A DNA stretch of 64,000 bases from Acanthopleuribacter pedis (GTDB taxonomy: Bacteria; Acidobacteriota; Holophagae; Acanthopleuribacterales; Acanthopleuribacteraceae), in NCBI RefSeq assembly GCF_017377855.1, contig NZ_JAFREP010000020.1, positions 124,001 to 188,000 of the forward strand, given 5' to 3'. Below the pieces are notes generated by a model. The model was not told where the DNA came from. It searched no databases and was given only the letters and a program-made list of their open reading frames with translations. Both the position numbers and the translations under genes were made by a program. This document shows, one piece after another, positions 45,281 to 54,474 of the stretch (its first letter is position 1; each line of letters opens with the position of its first letter).

Positions 45281-46355
45281 CGCGGCGGTGGAAACCCCAT
45301 TCCCGGCCCGTTACTGGCAAACGGCGGACAACGGCCGCATTCGCTGTGAACTGTGCCCGCGATTTTGCCACATGCGCGAGGGCCAACGCGGCTTTTGTTA
45401 CGTGCGCCAAAACCAAGGGGGGCGTTTGGTGCTCACCACCTACGGGCGCAGCAGCGGCTTCTGCGCGGATCCCATTGAAAAGAAACCCCTAAACCATTTT
45501 TATCCCGGTACCTCGGTCCTTTCATTTGGCACGGCCGGCTGTAATTTGGGCTGCAAATTCTGTCAAAACTGGGACATCAGCAAATCGCGATCCATGGACC
45601 GTTTGGCCGATTCGGCCACCCCCCAAGCCATTGCCGAGGCAGCCAAAACACGCGGCTGTCGTTCGGTAGCCTTTACCTACAACGATCCGGTGATTTTTGC
45701 GGAATACGCGGCGGATACCGCACTCGCCTGTCGGGCGTTGGGCGTCAAAACCGTGGTGGTCAGCGCGGGTTACATCACCCAAAAAGCGCGGGGCGATTTC
45801 TTCCGCCACGTGGATGCGGCCAATATCGACCTCAAAGCCTTTAGCACCCATTTTTATGAAAAGATTTGCTTCGGTGCGATCGAACCGGTCCTGGAAACCC
45901 TCAAATACCTCAAACACGAAACCGAGGTATGGTTCGAAATCACCACACTGCTAATTCCCGGCCAAAACGACAGCGACGAAGAGCTGCATCAACTCACCGA
46001 TTGGATTGCCGAACAGCTCGGCCCGGGGGTCCCACTCCACTTCACCGCGTTCCACCCGGACTTCCGCATGACCGAACTGGGCCGCACCCCGCCGGAAACC
46101 TTGTTGCGCGCACGGTCCATCGCCAAAGAGAAAGGGCTGCATTACGTCTACGTGGGCAACGTCCACAACGCCGAGGCGAGCAGCACCTACTGTCCCCACT
46201 GCGGTGAAATGGTGATTGAACGCAACTGGTTCCGCCTCGGCCGCTACAAAATCCACGACGGCGGTAAGTGCGGTTATTGCGGCGGTCAAATCGCGGGCAA
46301 GTTCACCGACACCAAAGGCAACTGGCAAGGTTGGCGCGAGCGGGTTCGCTTTTAA
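45273..46355 (+). CDS. AmmeMemoRadiSam-system radical SAM enzyme
   Basis: 360 residues. An N-terminal Cys-rich segment (IRCELCPRFCHMREGQRGFC) precedes the radical SAM cluster motif CNLGCKFC (CxxxCxxC) in the sequence GTAGCNLGCKFCQNWDISKS. The C-terminus adds a zinc-ribbon-like pair, CPHCGEMV and CGYCGGQ. It is related to pyruvate formate-lyase-activating enzymes and forms a 5'-deoxyadenosyl radical; the substrate of this branch is not known. Its ATG overlaps the AMMECR1 stop, so it is the third gene of the operon. Confidence 0.93.
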   Translation: MNDAAVETPFPARYWQTADNGRIRCELCPRFCHMREGQRGFCYVRQNQGGRLVLTTYGRSSGFCADPIEKKPLNHFYPGTSVLSFGTAGCNLGCKFCQNWDISKSRSMDRLADSATPQAIAEAAKTRGCRSVAFTYNDPVIFAEYAADTALACRALGVKTVVVSAGYITQKARGDFFRHVDAANIDLKAFSTHFYEKICFGAIEPVLETLKYLKHETEVWFEITTLLIPGQNDSDEELHQLTDWIAEQLGPGVPLHFTAFHPDFRMTELGRTPPETLLRARSIAKEKGLHYVYVGNVHNAEASSTYCPHCGEMVIERNWFRLGRYKIHDGGKCGYCGGQIAGKFTDTKGNWQGWRERVRF

Positions 46356-47032
46356 ACAGGGTCCAATTTAAGGCCGTCCATCGCCCGTTCGCGCCAGCGT
46401 TCCTGAAAGGGTTGGGGCCAGTACCAATAGGGCAAAACGGCCGCGATGTAGGGTTGGTGCGGCAAAACCAACAAAGGCAGCCAGGCAAAAGGCAACCAAC
46501 CGATGGGTAGGTGTTCGCGGTGTACCAACAATGAAGAACAATAGACAGGAGGACCCGGCTCACCGGCATTCGTGAGGTTCGGGACGGGACGGCTGAACAC
46601 CCGGCCGTGGGGATCGAGCAACACCCGCCGCAGCGCACCGTGGTCGCTGCCGGGACCGGTTTGGTCCAGCCAACGGCCGAGCCGTTTCGCGCACTCGGCC
46701 AAGGTATGGATGCCGACGGAGGCCCCGACCCCGCCGTGGAGCAACAGGGCCGCGTGGTTATCGCGCTCCGGCTCGAACAGGTCCTCATGGCCTTGAAGCA
46801 CAAAACCCCAAACCAATTCGCCGGCGCGATACAGTTCTTTTTGAAACTGGTAAATCCCATGCAAAGGATCTTGCGGCCTTAGCTTCAGCCAGGCAGGCGG
46901 CTCCAAATAATTGTTGAGCCGCTGGAAAAAAGGGAACCGGCGGGGACGGCTATGCCCCAAGGCGTTGTTCATATGTTTGAGCCAAGCCTCGGCGGTTTCT
47001 TGCCGCGGCATGGGCGTTGTTACAGGAAACAC
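46352..47032 (-). CDS. Protein of unknown function
   Basis: 226 residues from a GTG with GGAG 7 bases upstream (an ATG seven codons in is an alternative). It is soluble with many Trp and Pro residues (WLPFAWLPLLVLPHQPYIAA and VLPYWYWPQPFQ). The middle part (ERDNHAALLLHGGVGASVGI, GRVFSRPVP) suggests an alpha/beta fold. I recognise no family. Codon use matches its neighbours. It converges on the radical SAM gene, with which it overlaps by four bases, and is the only gene between that operon and the DUF4301 gene, 218 bases upstream. Confidence 0.65.
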   Translation of the reverse strand: MFPVTTPMPRQETAEAWLKHMNNALGHSRPRRFPFFQRLNNYLEPPAWLKLRPQDPLHGIYQFQKELYRAGELVWGFVLQGHEDLFEPERDNHAALLLHGGVGASVGIHTLAECAKRLGRWLDQTGPGSDHGALRRVLLDPHGRVFSRPVPNLTNAGEPGPPVYCSSLLVHREHLPIGWLPFAWLPLLVLPHQPYIAAVLPYWYWPQPFQERWRERAMDGLKLDPV

Positions 47033-47201
47033 GGGGGCTCCATCCTACCCAAGAATCGGCCCATAAGGGGCCGGCCGCCTATTGTAGCGCGGACAACCCA
47101 GCCCGTCTTGGGTTCAAAGGCTGCCGTGCGGGAGAACCCCTTTTCAGTAAGGCAAACGAACCGACGAACCGGCCGACCCCACCAAACAGCGGATCGACCG
47201 G

Positions 47202-47245
47202 AAACAGCGGGATCAAACCAGCCCAAGGGCGCGATCCCGCTGTTT
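47202..47245 (-). terminator. Hairpin after the DUF4301 gene
   Basis: AAACAGCGGGATC and GATCCCGCTGTTT are perfect 13-base inverted arms with an 18-base loop, 6 bases beyond the stop of the minus-strand gene. There is no long T run, so termination is inferred from position and stability. Confidence 0.55.
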
Positions 47246-47250
47246 GGGTT

Positions 47251-48789
47251 CTATGCGGGTTGGTGGGTTTCTCGCAGAAGGTCGTTAACGGTTTTCACGG
47301 GATTGAAGGTAATCAAGGGAACTTCCACAAAAACGGTGTTCCAATTCGCCATGGCACCATTCCAAAGCCCTGGCAACTCCAGTGCTTTCAGCGGTTTTCC
47401 GTCTTTTGATTTGTCGGAGATGAAACATGCATCGGGATCCACAAATTCGGTGAGATCGAATTTGTTGCCGCGATAATCACGAACCGCACACACGAGGTCA
47501 ACCGGGTTGAAGTGGGTGCTGCCCTTGAGAATCTTCATTTGGGTGGCATCGCCGGCGTCGATCTGCGAACTTTCCACAATCTGCACACTCTGGCTGCCGT
47601 CTTTGGCACTGACCCAGAAGGGACCGCCGCCGGGCTCGCCTTCGTTTTTCACCATGCCGCACACACGTAACGGCCGGTTGAACAAACGCTGGAAATAAAC
47701 GCGGGTTGCTTCCTCATCCAGGCTACCCACGGAATCAGGCACCTGACAGCCCAGCTTCTCGGCGGCAAATTGGGTGAACAGGGCGCGTTTGGCGGCGTCG
47801 ACCGGGCCGTTGTCCAAATCAACCAAATACTGAAACAAGGCTTCCTGAATCTCGAGCAAGTAACCGGCGATCAGTTTTTTGTAGGTAACGGTGGTGTCTT
47901 TGAGGCGGTCCGGCACCACGTTGTCGATGTTTTTAATGAAAATCAAGTCGCCGTCGAGATCGTTGAGGTTCTCAATCAAAGCGCCGTGACCGCCGGGGCG
48001 AAACAACAATTCGTTGTTTTTGTCGCGGAACGGCTTGTTGTCGGGATCCACGGCGATGGTGTCGGTTTCCGGCTTTTGGAAACTGTAGCTAATATCCAAG
48101 AAGAAACCTTCGGTTTCATAGGTCTCGCGGTTTTCAGCAACCAAGGCTTCGAAGGCGGCTTTGTGTTCGGGCGATACGGTGAAATGCAAACGACCGCGTC
48201 CATCCGAATCAGCGGCATAGGCACGCGCTTCAACGAAATGTTCCTCGGCCGCGGTACGAACACCGCTTTCGTAGCGATGGAAGCTCAACAACCCCTTGGG
48301 CAAGGAGGCGTAAGCCATTTTGTCGCCGTCCAAGAGTTCGGCCAGAACCGCACCGCGTTGCGACGCGGCGGGCGGCTGTTCCAGAACCACAGCACGGTCG
48401 GCGAGGCGTTGCTTCAGTTCGTCATAAAAGGCAAAGTCCGCCAAACCCTCGATAAATTTGGCCAGGAAAGCGTCGTCGCATTCGCCTTTCTCGGAAAGGG
48501 TCGCGGCCGCGGCGTGAAGCGCTTTGAACATGCGTGAGGCGGCACCGGAGGCAGGCACAAATTTGGTGACGCGCCCGGCGGCCTGAGCTTTTTCGAAATG
48601 TTTGATGTACGGTTCATGATCACGTTCGGCAAGTCGCTCGATACCGTCTTGGACGGTACAGGCACGATCCAGTTGGAGGAAAGGGATACCGCGCTCAAAC
48701 ATGGCGATCTGCTGGTGGATGGCGTCGAGCGAACGCCCTTGAGCTTCGAGTTTTTTCAGGTCTTCGGCGGAAAATGGATTGGCACTCAA
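47251..48789 (-). CDS. DUF4301 family protein
   Basis: 512 residues from a TTG preceded by GAGG at 6 bases. The DUF4301 N-terminus is seen as IHQQIAMFERGIPFLQLDRA followed by FVPASGAASRMFKALH, and RPGGHGALIENLNDLDGDLI is the nucleotidyltransferase-like centre. The family fold hints at sugar-nucleotide or phosphoryl transfer (PASGAA and GGHG loops) but no activity is proven. It is found mainly in Bacteroidetes and relatives. It stands alone. Confidence 0.85.
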   Translation of the reverse strand: MSANPFSAEDLKKLEAQGRSLDAIHQQIAMFERGIPFLQLDRACTVQDGIERLAERDHEPYIKHFEKAQAAGRVTKFVPASGAASRMFKALHAAAATLSEKGECDDAFLAKFIEGLADFAFYDELKQRLADRAVVLEQPPAASQRGAVLAELLDGDKMAYASLPKGLLSFHRYESGVRTAAEEHFVEARAYAADSDGRGRLHFTVSPEHKAAFEALVAENRETYETEGFFLDISYSFQKPETDTIAVDPDNKPFRDKNNELLFRPGGHGALIENLNDLDGDLIFIKNIDNVVPDRLKDTTVTYKKLIAGYLLEIQEALFQYLVDLDNGPVDAAKRALFTQFAAEKLGCQVPDSVGSLDEEATRVYFQRLFNRPLRVCGMVKNEGEPGGGPFWVSAKDGSQSVQIVESSQIDAGDATQMKILKGSTHFNPVDLVCAVRDYRGNKFDLTEFVDPDACFISDKSKDGKPLKALELPGLWNGAMANWNTVFVEVPLITFNPVKTVNDLLRETHQPA

Positions 48790-49373
48790 AACGACCTCAC
48801 TACGTTAGAAAAATGGGGCGCGGTGGATGATGCGAGATCAACACGCGGATCGCGACCGCTGGGGCGGCGGGCCCGATGGTTCGCCCAATCGGTCTCCTAT
48901 GAACCGGTCGGTTGCAGGTATGCGAGATGGTGGGCAAACCACCGCATGCACGGGAGCGGCACACACTTGGGGGGCACGGGCAAGGCAACGACCCTGTTAC
49001 TTTAGGAAAACCGGCCTTTATTCTGACATATCCGGCGTTGCGGTGCCAGCTTCAGGTAGGGCCCCAACCGCAACTCACGTAAACCTCATTTTTACCGACA
49101 GTTAGCAGCTTCCTCCTGCTTCGCCCCAAGGCTCAAAACACGAGATAACCGCCTGACAAAAAACGGGTTGCTACGCCTTAGCCGGCGCTTGCAAACGCCC
49201 GCCTTTGCCCCCCCTGTCAGCGTCGCTTGACGACGGCCGTCGGGCAGCGTCAACCGGAATCGTGAGCGAACTCATTGCCCGATTTCAAAACCGGTTAGGA
49301 TTTGCTAAGGTAGGCTGATCAGCGAATTTATACGTATTTGGTCCGACGATCAGACTTCAAGGTAGGTCTTTAT
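48790..49373. other. Divergent intergenic region
   Basis: About 580 bases between the DUF4301 and 5'-nucleotidase genes. It must contain promoters for both. I see no obvious PHO-box-like direct repeats, conserved hairpin or small ORF with a Shine-Dalgarno. Confidence 0.4.
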
Positions 49374-50960
49374 ATGAAGCGTGTGTTCTCTGTTTTTCTG
49401 GTTACGGCGTTCCTATGGCTCGCGGCATGTCAAACCCAAACGGAATCTCCCGAACCAACCCCCACCACGGCGCCACCCACCCAGAAAGCGATCATCCTTG
49501 CGATCAACGATGTGTACCGTATTGAAGGTGCCGCCAACGGAACCTTGGGCGGTTTGGCCAGGGTTCGCACCTTGAGGAAACAACTGGAGGCCGACGGCGC
49601 CCCCGTGCTGCTGCTCCACGCCGGTGATGCACTCTCGCCCAACACCATGAGCAAACACTTCAGCGGCGGCGAACAAATGATTGACATCCTCAACTTGATG
49701 GACGGCGCACGCGACACGGTCGACCCCTACATGGTGATGACCTTCGGCAACCATGAGTTTGACATCAAAGAAGCTGACATGCTCGACGCCCGCGTGGAGC
49801 AGTCGGAATTTACCTGGCTGGACACAAACATCGATTGGGCCGACACGCCGGACAGCAAAGAAGAGCTGGTCCAAGCCGACAACCTACTCGCAACCACGGT
49901 CATTCCCGTCGGCGACATGAAGATCGGCGTTTTCAGTTTAACCACCCCCGACACCCAGCCGGACTACATCGACGGTTTCGGCGCCCTGGAACAAACCACG
50001 CTTGAAGTCTGCGCCGCGTTGCGCGAACAAGGCGCGGATGTGGTGGTCGGTCTGACCCACCTGCGCGCCTCGGAAGACGAGGAACTGCTGCGCAAACTGG
50101 CGGCCAAGGGACCGGACCTGATTGTCGGCGGTCACGACCACACCGAAATCGCCCGCAACATCGACGGCCGCTGGTTGGTTAAGGCAGACGCCGACGCACT
50201 CTCGGCCCGCGTGGTCACCATCGAAAAAGACGGCGGCACCTTGCAAGTGAAACAAAACCTGGTGAAGTTGGGCGAGGGCGCTCTGGCCGAAAAAGACGAA
50301 ACCGTTGAAGCGGCGGTGGTGGATTGGATGAAAAAGTTCGATCCCGAGGGCAAACGCCTTGAACCAGTCGGCACCACCCAAGTCGTGCTCACCGCGGAGG
50401 AACTGACGATCCGCAAGTACGAAACCAACATCGGCAACTGGATCGCGGACCAAATGCGCACGGCCTATCCCAACCAAAAGGTCGACCTGGCCTTGATCAA
50501 TTCGGGTTCTCTGCGCCTTAACGATGTGATTCCCGTGGGCGCCGTTCGCAAAGGCCATATTGATGAATTGCTGCCCTACCAAACCGGGGTATTTGTGGTC
50601 GAACTCAGCGGCGCGGACGTCAAGCGCGCATTAAACCGAAGCATTGAGGACTGGACCGGCAGCGGCCACTACTTGCAGGTCAGCGGCATTCGTTTCACCC
50701 ACAACGCCAAAGCGCAAACGGTGTCCGACATTCGCGTCGGCGACGGCGACCAAGCGGCACCCCTAGACGAACAGAAAACTTATGCGGTGGCGATCTCAAG
50801 CTATATCGCCGGCGGCGGGGACGGCTATCCCTATTTAAAAGACGCAACCCGCCTCGCCCAAGGCGTCGACCTGGAAGAACTGCTGCTGGAACGCCTGAAA
50901 CAGGCAGGCGAAACCGGCATCGCCCCCAAGGTTGAAGGCCGCGTTAACACCATCGAATAA
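49374..50960 (+). CDS. UshA-type 5'-nucleotidase lipoprotein
   Basis: 528 residues from the ATG at 49374. The signal ends in the lipobox LAAC (residues 17-20), followed by a Pro/Thr linker. A calcineurin-type metallophosphatase domain has LLLHAGDALSP, TFGNHEFDIKE and VGLTHLRASEDE. A C-terminal 5'-nucleotidase domain has ETNIGNWIADQMR, LINSGSLR and SGADVKRAL. One oddity: the usual N-terminal N-D-x-H is IND-VYR, so the first metal His is replaced. It should release phosphate from extracellular nucleotides. The PhoD-like gene starts 29 bases downstream, making a phosphate-scavenging pair. Confidence 0.9.
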   Translation: MKRVFSVFLVTAFLWLAACQTQTESPEPTPTTAPPTQKAIILAINDVYRIEGAANGTLGGLARVRTLRKQLEADGAPVLLLHAGDALSPNTMSKHFSGGEQMIDILNLMDGARDTVDPYMVMTFGNHEFDIKEADMLDARVEQSEFTWLDTNIDWADTPDSKEELVQADNLLATTVIPVGDMKIGVFSLTTPDTQPDYIDGFGALEQTTLEVCAALREQGADVVVGLTHLRASEDEELLRKLAAKGPDLIVGGHDHTEIARNIDGRWLVKADADALSARVVTIEKDGGTLQVKQNLVKLGEGALAEKDETVEAAVVDWMKKFDPEGKRLEPVGTTQVVLTAEELTIRKYETNIGNWIADQMRTAYPNQKVDLALINSGSLRLNDVIPVGAVRKGHIDELLPYQTGVFVVELSGADVKRALNRSIEDWTGSGHYLQVSGIRFTHNAKAQTVSDIRVGDGDQAAPLDEQKTYAVAISSYIAGGGDGYPYLKDATRLAQGVDLEELLLERLKQAGETGIAPKVEGRVNTIE

Positions 50961-50989
50961 ATCCTTTATCTTGCCTACGGAGTGCTATC

Positions 50990-52384
50990 GTGACATTCAT
51001 GCGACATGCTTTTCAGACCGTTTTTGTGTGTTTGATGTTGAGCCAAGGATGGCTGGCCGCACAAAAAACCGGCTTGGTCTCCGGCCCAATGTTGGGTCAT
51101 GTCGACCACGTCGAAGCCACTATTTGGGTGCAAACCCACGACACGGCCGAGGTAGTGGTGAAGTACGAACGCCAGGGCGAAGCGCGGCAGGAAAGCCGGG
51201 TGTTCCACGCCACGCAAGAAACCTACTTCACCGCGCATGTCCTGCTCACGGATTTGGCCGACGGCGCCACCTACAGCTATACGGTGTGGGTAAACGGCAA
51301 AAAGGCGGCGGGGCCCTTTGGGTTCACCACGCAAAAGCTTTGGAAATGGCGCACGCCGCCACCGGAGATTCGCTTCGCAATCGGCTCGTGTAATTTCGTC
51401 AACGACGAAACCTTCGACCGCCCCGGCCGCCCCTACGGCGCGCGGCACGACATTTTCAACACCATCGCGGACCAGAAACCGGATTTCATGATTTGGTTGG
51501 GCGACAATGTTTACTTTCGCGAAGGCGACTTCAACTCGGAAACGCGCCTCAATTACCGCCACAGGCGCGACCGCGCCTTGCCGGAAATGCAGCGCCTGCT
51601 CGCCGCAACGGCCCACTACGCCATATGGGACGACCACGACTACGGCCCCAACGATTCCGACCGCTCCTACCCCTATAAAGATGCGGCCCTGAAACTGTTT
51701 AAGCTCTACTATGCCAACCCACACTGGGGCATGCCCGATACCAAAGGGATTTTCGGCAAGGTGAGCTGGGCCGATTGCGATTTCTTCCTCATGGACTGCC
51801 GCTACCATCGCGCGCCCAACCGCTTAAAAGATCCCCATAAACCCTATTACGGCAAAGCCCAGTTGCAGTGGTTGAAAGATCAGTTAAGCCGCAGCCGCGC
51901 CAACTTCAAATTTATTGTCAACGGCAACCAGATGATCAACACCTACTGCCGCCACGAAGCCTACGCGGGCTTTAGCAGCGAGTACCACGATTTCATCAAC
52001 TGGTTGGACGGCAGCGAGATCCCCGGTGTGGTGATCTTGTCCGGTGACCGCCACTACACCGAGTTGTTGCGCCGCCAACGCGCCAAGAACTACCCCTTGT
52101 ACGAGTTCACCAGTTCGCCGTTAACCAGCGGTCTAATCAGCGACATGGGTTCGGAAGCGGACAACCCGATGCGCGTGCCCGGCACCTTGTTGACCGAAGA
52201 ACGCAACTTCGGCCTGATCGAGGTGACCGGCAATGATCGCCGCAAGCGCACCTTGACCCTGAAGGCGGTCGACGCGGACGGCAAAGTCCGCTGGGAACAC
52301 ACCATCGAAAGCGCGGAATTACGCAAGCCGAGACCCAAACCAAACAAACCCAAATTCCCGGCCAAGGATAAAAAGAAAAAATAG
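50990..52384 (+). CDS. PhoD-like alkaline phosphatase/phosphodiesterase
   Basis: 464 residues, with a GTG start at 50990 (GGAG 7 bases upstream; ATG at 50999 is equally possible). A signal peptide (about 1-25) is followed by a fibronectin-like domain (30-110) and the PhoD metallophosphatase core: FAIGSCNF, MIWLGDNVYFREGDF, YAIWDDHDYGPNDSD and VILSGDRHYTELL. The C-terminus is Lys/Pro-rich. PhoD enzymes use Ca/Fe and hydrolyse phosphodiesters or monoesters in the periplasm. It shares a transcript with the 5'-nucleotidase upstream. Confidence 0.92.
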   Translation: MTFMRHAFQTVFVCLMLSQGWLAAQKTGLVSGPMLGHVDHVEATIWVQTHDTAEVVVKYERQGEARQESRVFHATQETYFTAHVLLTDLADGATYSYTVWVNGKKAAGPFGFTTQKLWKWRTPPPEIRFAIGSCNFVNDETFDRPGRPYGARHDIFNTIADQKPDFMIWLGDNVYFREGDFNSETRLNYRHRRDRALPEMQRLLAATAHYAIWDDHDYGPNDSDRSYPYKDAALKLFKLYYANPHWGMPDTKGIFGKVSWADCDFFLMDCRYHRAPNRLKDPHKPYYGKAQLQWLKDQLSRSRANFKFIVNGNQMINTYCRHEAYAGFSSEYHDFINWLDGSEIPGVVILSGDRHYTELLRRQRAKNYPLYEFTSSPLTSGLISDMGSEADNPMRVPGTLLTEERNFGLIEVTGNDRRKRTLTLKAVDADGKVRWEHTIESAELRKPRPKPNKPKFPAKDKKKK

Positions 52385-52816
52385 GCGGGTTTGGGTTCTT
52401 GGTAGCAATCGGTGGCGAAAACTGGGCGGGGCTCGGTATAGGTTATTGCTTAGGCAGGATACATAGAGGATCGCGAAGTGCGGCTTTCCCTTGGCTGATG
52501 GATCGCGCATGGGGATCAAGCCGCGGCTTGGTTCAACCCAATTCACCGGGCCACCCTTGTTCCCAGGCAAAACGCATCGGCCGGCCCCCTCTCTGGCGGC
52601 TTCCTAAATGAAAGCAGGGTGTGAAAACTGAAAATGGTGGCTGAAAACCGGGCTTTCCTTTGACCCCGCGCGGCCTTCCGCGTTTCATAACGACAGAGGC
52701 AGCACAGGCCTAGCCCGCATTTCTCACAAGGATTCATCGCGAGAAGCAGAAAGCCTTGTGAGAAATGCGGACAAATTTTGAATGGCTGTCATCCTGAATT
52801 GGTCAGAGGTTACGTT
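52385..52816. other. Intergenic region holding a short MITE-like copy
   Basis: About 430 bases. Apart from MITE-like copy D (52711-52772) I see no supported gene or clear promoter. Confidence 0.5.
52711..52772 (+). mobile_element. MITE-like element, copy D (62-bp internally deleted form)
   Basis: TAGCCCGCATTTCTCACAAGG and CCTTGTGAGAAATGCGGAC flank only GATTCATCGCGAGAAGCAGA plus one or two bases. This is the minimal version: two inverted ends and the left-end word, without array or core. Confidence 0.85.
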
Positions 52817-53692
52817 ATGGATTCATCAACACCTGTTTTTGTCCTGTGCAGTCCGCGTTGCGGCTCCACCCTGTTGCGCGTCATGCTGGCGGGCAACCGT
52901 TTTCTGTTTGCGCCCCCCGAACTCCATCTCATGCAATACGACAACCTAGCCGAACGCGACCAGCAAATGGACGCCGGCAAGTTTATGGCGGTCGGCCTGG
53001 TCAAAGCCTTGGCCGGTCTGGACGACATCACCATGAAAGCGGCCCAAAAACAGGTCCGCGCATGGTGTGACCAGGGTTTGTCGAGCGGCGAGGTTTACGC
53101 CCAACTCATCCAACGCTGTGCCCCGCGCGTTTTGGTCGACAAAACCCCGACCTACAGCGAAGAACCCGCGACCCTAGAACGCATTTACACCCTCTTCCCC
53201 AACGCCAAGTTCATTCACTTGATTCGGCATCCCTATGCCGTCATGGACTCGGTCATGCGCTTGAACCAGAAACCGCTGGTACGGCAATTTGTGTTCCGCG
53301 ACGAAATCCACGGTCAACAACACGCGGAACAGGTGTGGCGCCAAGCCAACCAAAACTGCGTGCGCTTCCTGGGCGCGTTACCCGCGGAACAACACCTCAG
53401 TCTGCGCTACGAGGACTTGGTTCGCGACCCCGAAAACAGCATGGGCCGCGTGTGTACCTTCCTGGACGTTCCTTACGAAGAGGCGATGGTGCATCCTTAC
53501 CAAGGAGACCGCATGACGGCGGGCATCGCCATCGGCGACGTCAATTTCCACAACCACAAAACCATCGACGCCGGTTTGGCCGATATCTGGCAAGAACGTG
53601 TACCCAATCAGCCGATTAGCAGCGAATCCCAGCAACTGGCGGCGGCCTTTGGCTATCGCTGCCCACAACCGGATGCGGCCTTGGTCGATTAA
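52817..53692 (+). CDS. Sulfotransferase family protein
   Basis: 291 residues. The PAPS-binding 5'-phosphosulfate loop CSPRCGSTLLRVML is at residues 10-23 and the 3'-phosphate motif KFIHLIRHPYAVMDSVMRL is about a third of the way along. Such enzymes transfer sulfate from PAPS to a hydroxyl or amine of a carbohydrate, lipid or other small molecule. The acceptor is unknown. The ATG at 52817 has AGAGG 9 bases upstream; an earlier in-frame TTG lacks one. There are no PAPS synthesis genes beside it. Confidence 0.88.
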   Translation: MDSSTPVFVLCSPRCGSTLLRVMLAGNRFLFAPPELHLMQYDNLAERDQQMDAGKFMAVGLVKALAGLDDITMKAAQKQVRAWCDQGLSSGEVYAQLIQRCAPRVLVDKTPTYSEEPATLERIYTLFPNAKFIHLIRHPYAVMDSVMRLNQKPLVRQFVFRDEIHGQQHAEQVWRQANQNCVRFLGALPAEQHLSLRYEDLVRDPENSMGRVCTFLDVPYEEAMVHPYQGDRMTAGIAIGDVNFHNHKTIDAGLADIWQERVPNQPISSESQQLAAAFGYRCPQPDAALVD

Positions 53693-54092
53693 CCGAGCAC
53701 ATCTCCTCCCGGTTGCATGGCCCAAGATTCAGGGAAGGCGGTCATGCAGCCGCGGTTTTTTTTAAAGCCGGCGGGGTGCATGGGTCGGCATGACAGAAAA
53801 CACCCGAAATGCGTACCCATCGGGGTGAGACGCATATTGGCGGGTGTGGGATTCGAAACGCCTCTGATGTCAACGCCTTCAGCGTTTTACCGTCCGTGAA
53901 CGCCCAGCACCCAGGGTGCGACCATTTTCAATGGTCGTACCCGGGGCTAACCTATGGCACCCCTCCGGGGTGCGTCCAGAGTGGCCGGGCCGAGCCCGGC
54001 GTTTATTCAAAGCATGGTCCCCACGGGGGGTTGTGCGGCCCGCTCAGGGGCTCGCATGCACAGATGCGTGTGCTCAAGTGCCGCGCCGGATT
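53693..54092. repeat. Hairpin-rich non-coding repeat cluster 2
   Basis: Stem-loop words crowd this stretch: GACCATTTTCAATGGTC, GCACCCCTCCGGGGTGC, CAACGCCTTCAGCGTT-type and GCCCAGCACCCAGGGTGC. The minus-strand word GCCATAGGTTAG (near 53950) matches one in the 18600-19400 cluster. It leads directly into the 33-bp array. Frames open here are artefacts of base composition. Confidence 0.65.
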
Positions 54093-54409
54093 ATGCCCCC
54101 AGCCACATGGGGTCGGGTTCGGATCATGCCCCCAGCCACACGCGGTCGGGTTCGGATCATGCCCCCAGCCACATGGGGTTGGGTTCGGATCATGCCCCCA
54201 GCCACACGCGGTCGGGTTCGGATCATACCCCCAGCCACACGCGGTTGGGTTCGGATCATACCCCCAGCCACACGCGGTTGGGTTCGGATCATGCCCCCAG
54301 CCACACGCGGTCGGGTTCGGATCATGCCCCCAGCCACACGCGGTTGGGTTCGGATCATGCCCCCAGCCACACGCGGTCGGGTTCGGATCATACCCCCAGC
54401 CACACGCGT
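54093..54409 (+). repeat. Minisatellite, about 10 x 33 bp
   Basis: The 33-base unit reads AT(G/A)CCCCCAGCCACA(T/C)G then (G/C)GGT(C/T)GGGTTCGGATC; copies begin at 54093 and every 33 bases to 54390. Because the period is divisible by three, all frames stay open on both strands, which creates spurious ORFs. There are no spacers, so it is not a CRISPR array. Confidence 0.97.
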
Positions 54410-54474
54410 GCGGTCGCCCTCTTTGCTCAAGCTATGCGGGACCCGTTTTGTAACAGCCTTGAACCTCGGCGGTT

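Noticed and set aside
54093..54409. Possible CRISPR array
   Set aside because: The 33-bp units are contiguous with no spacers, no leader and no cas genes; it is a minisatellite.
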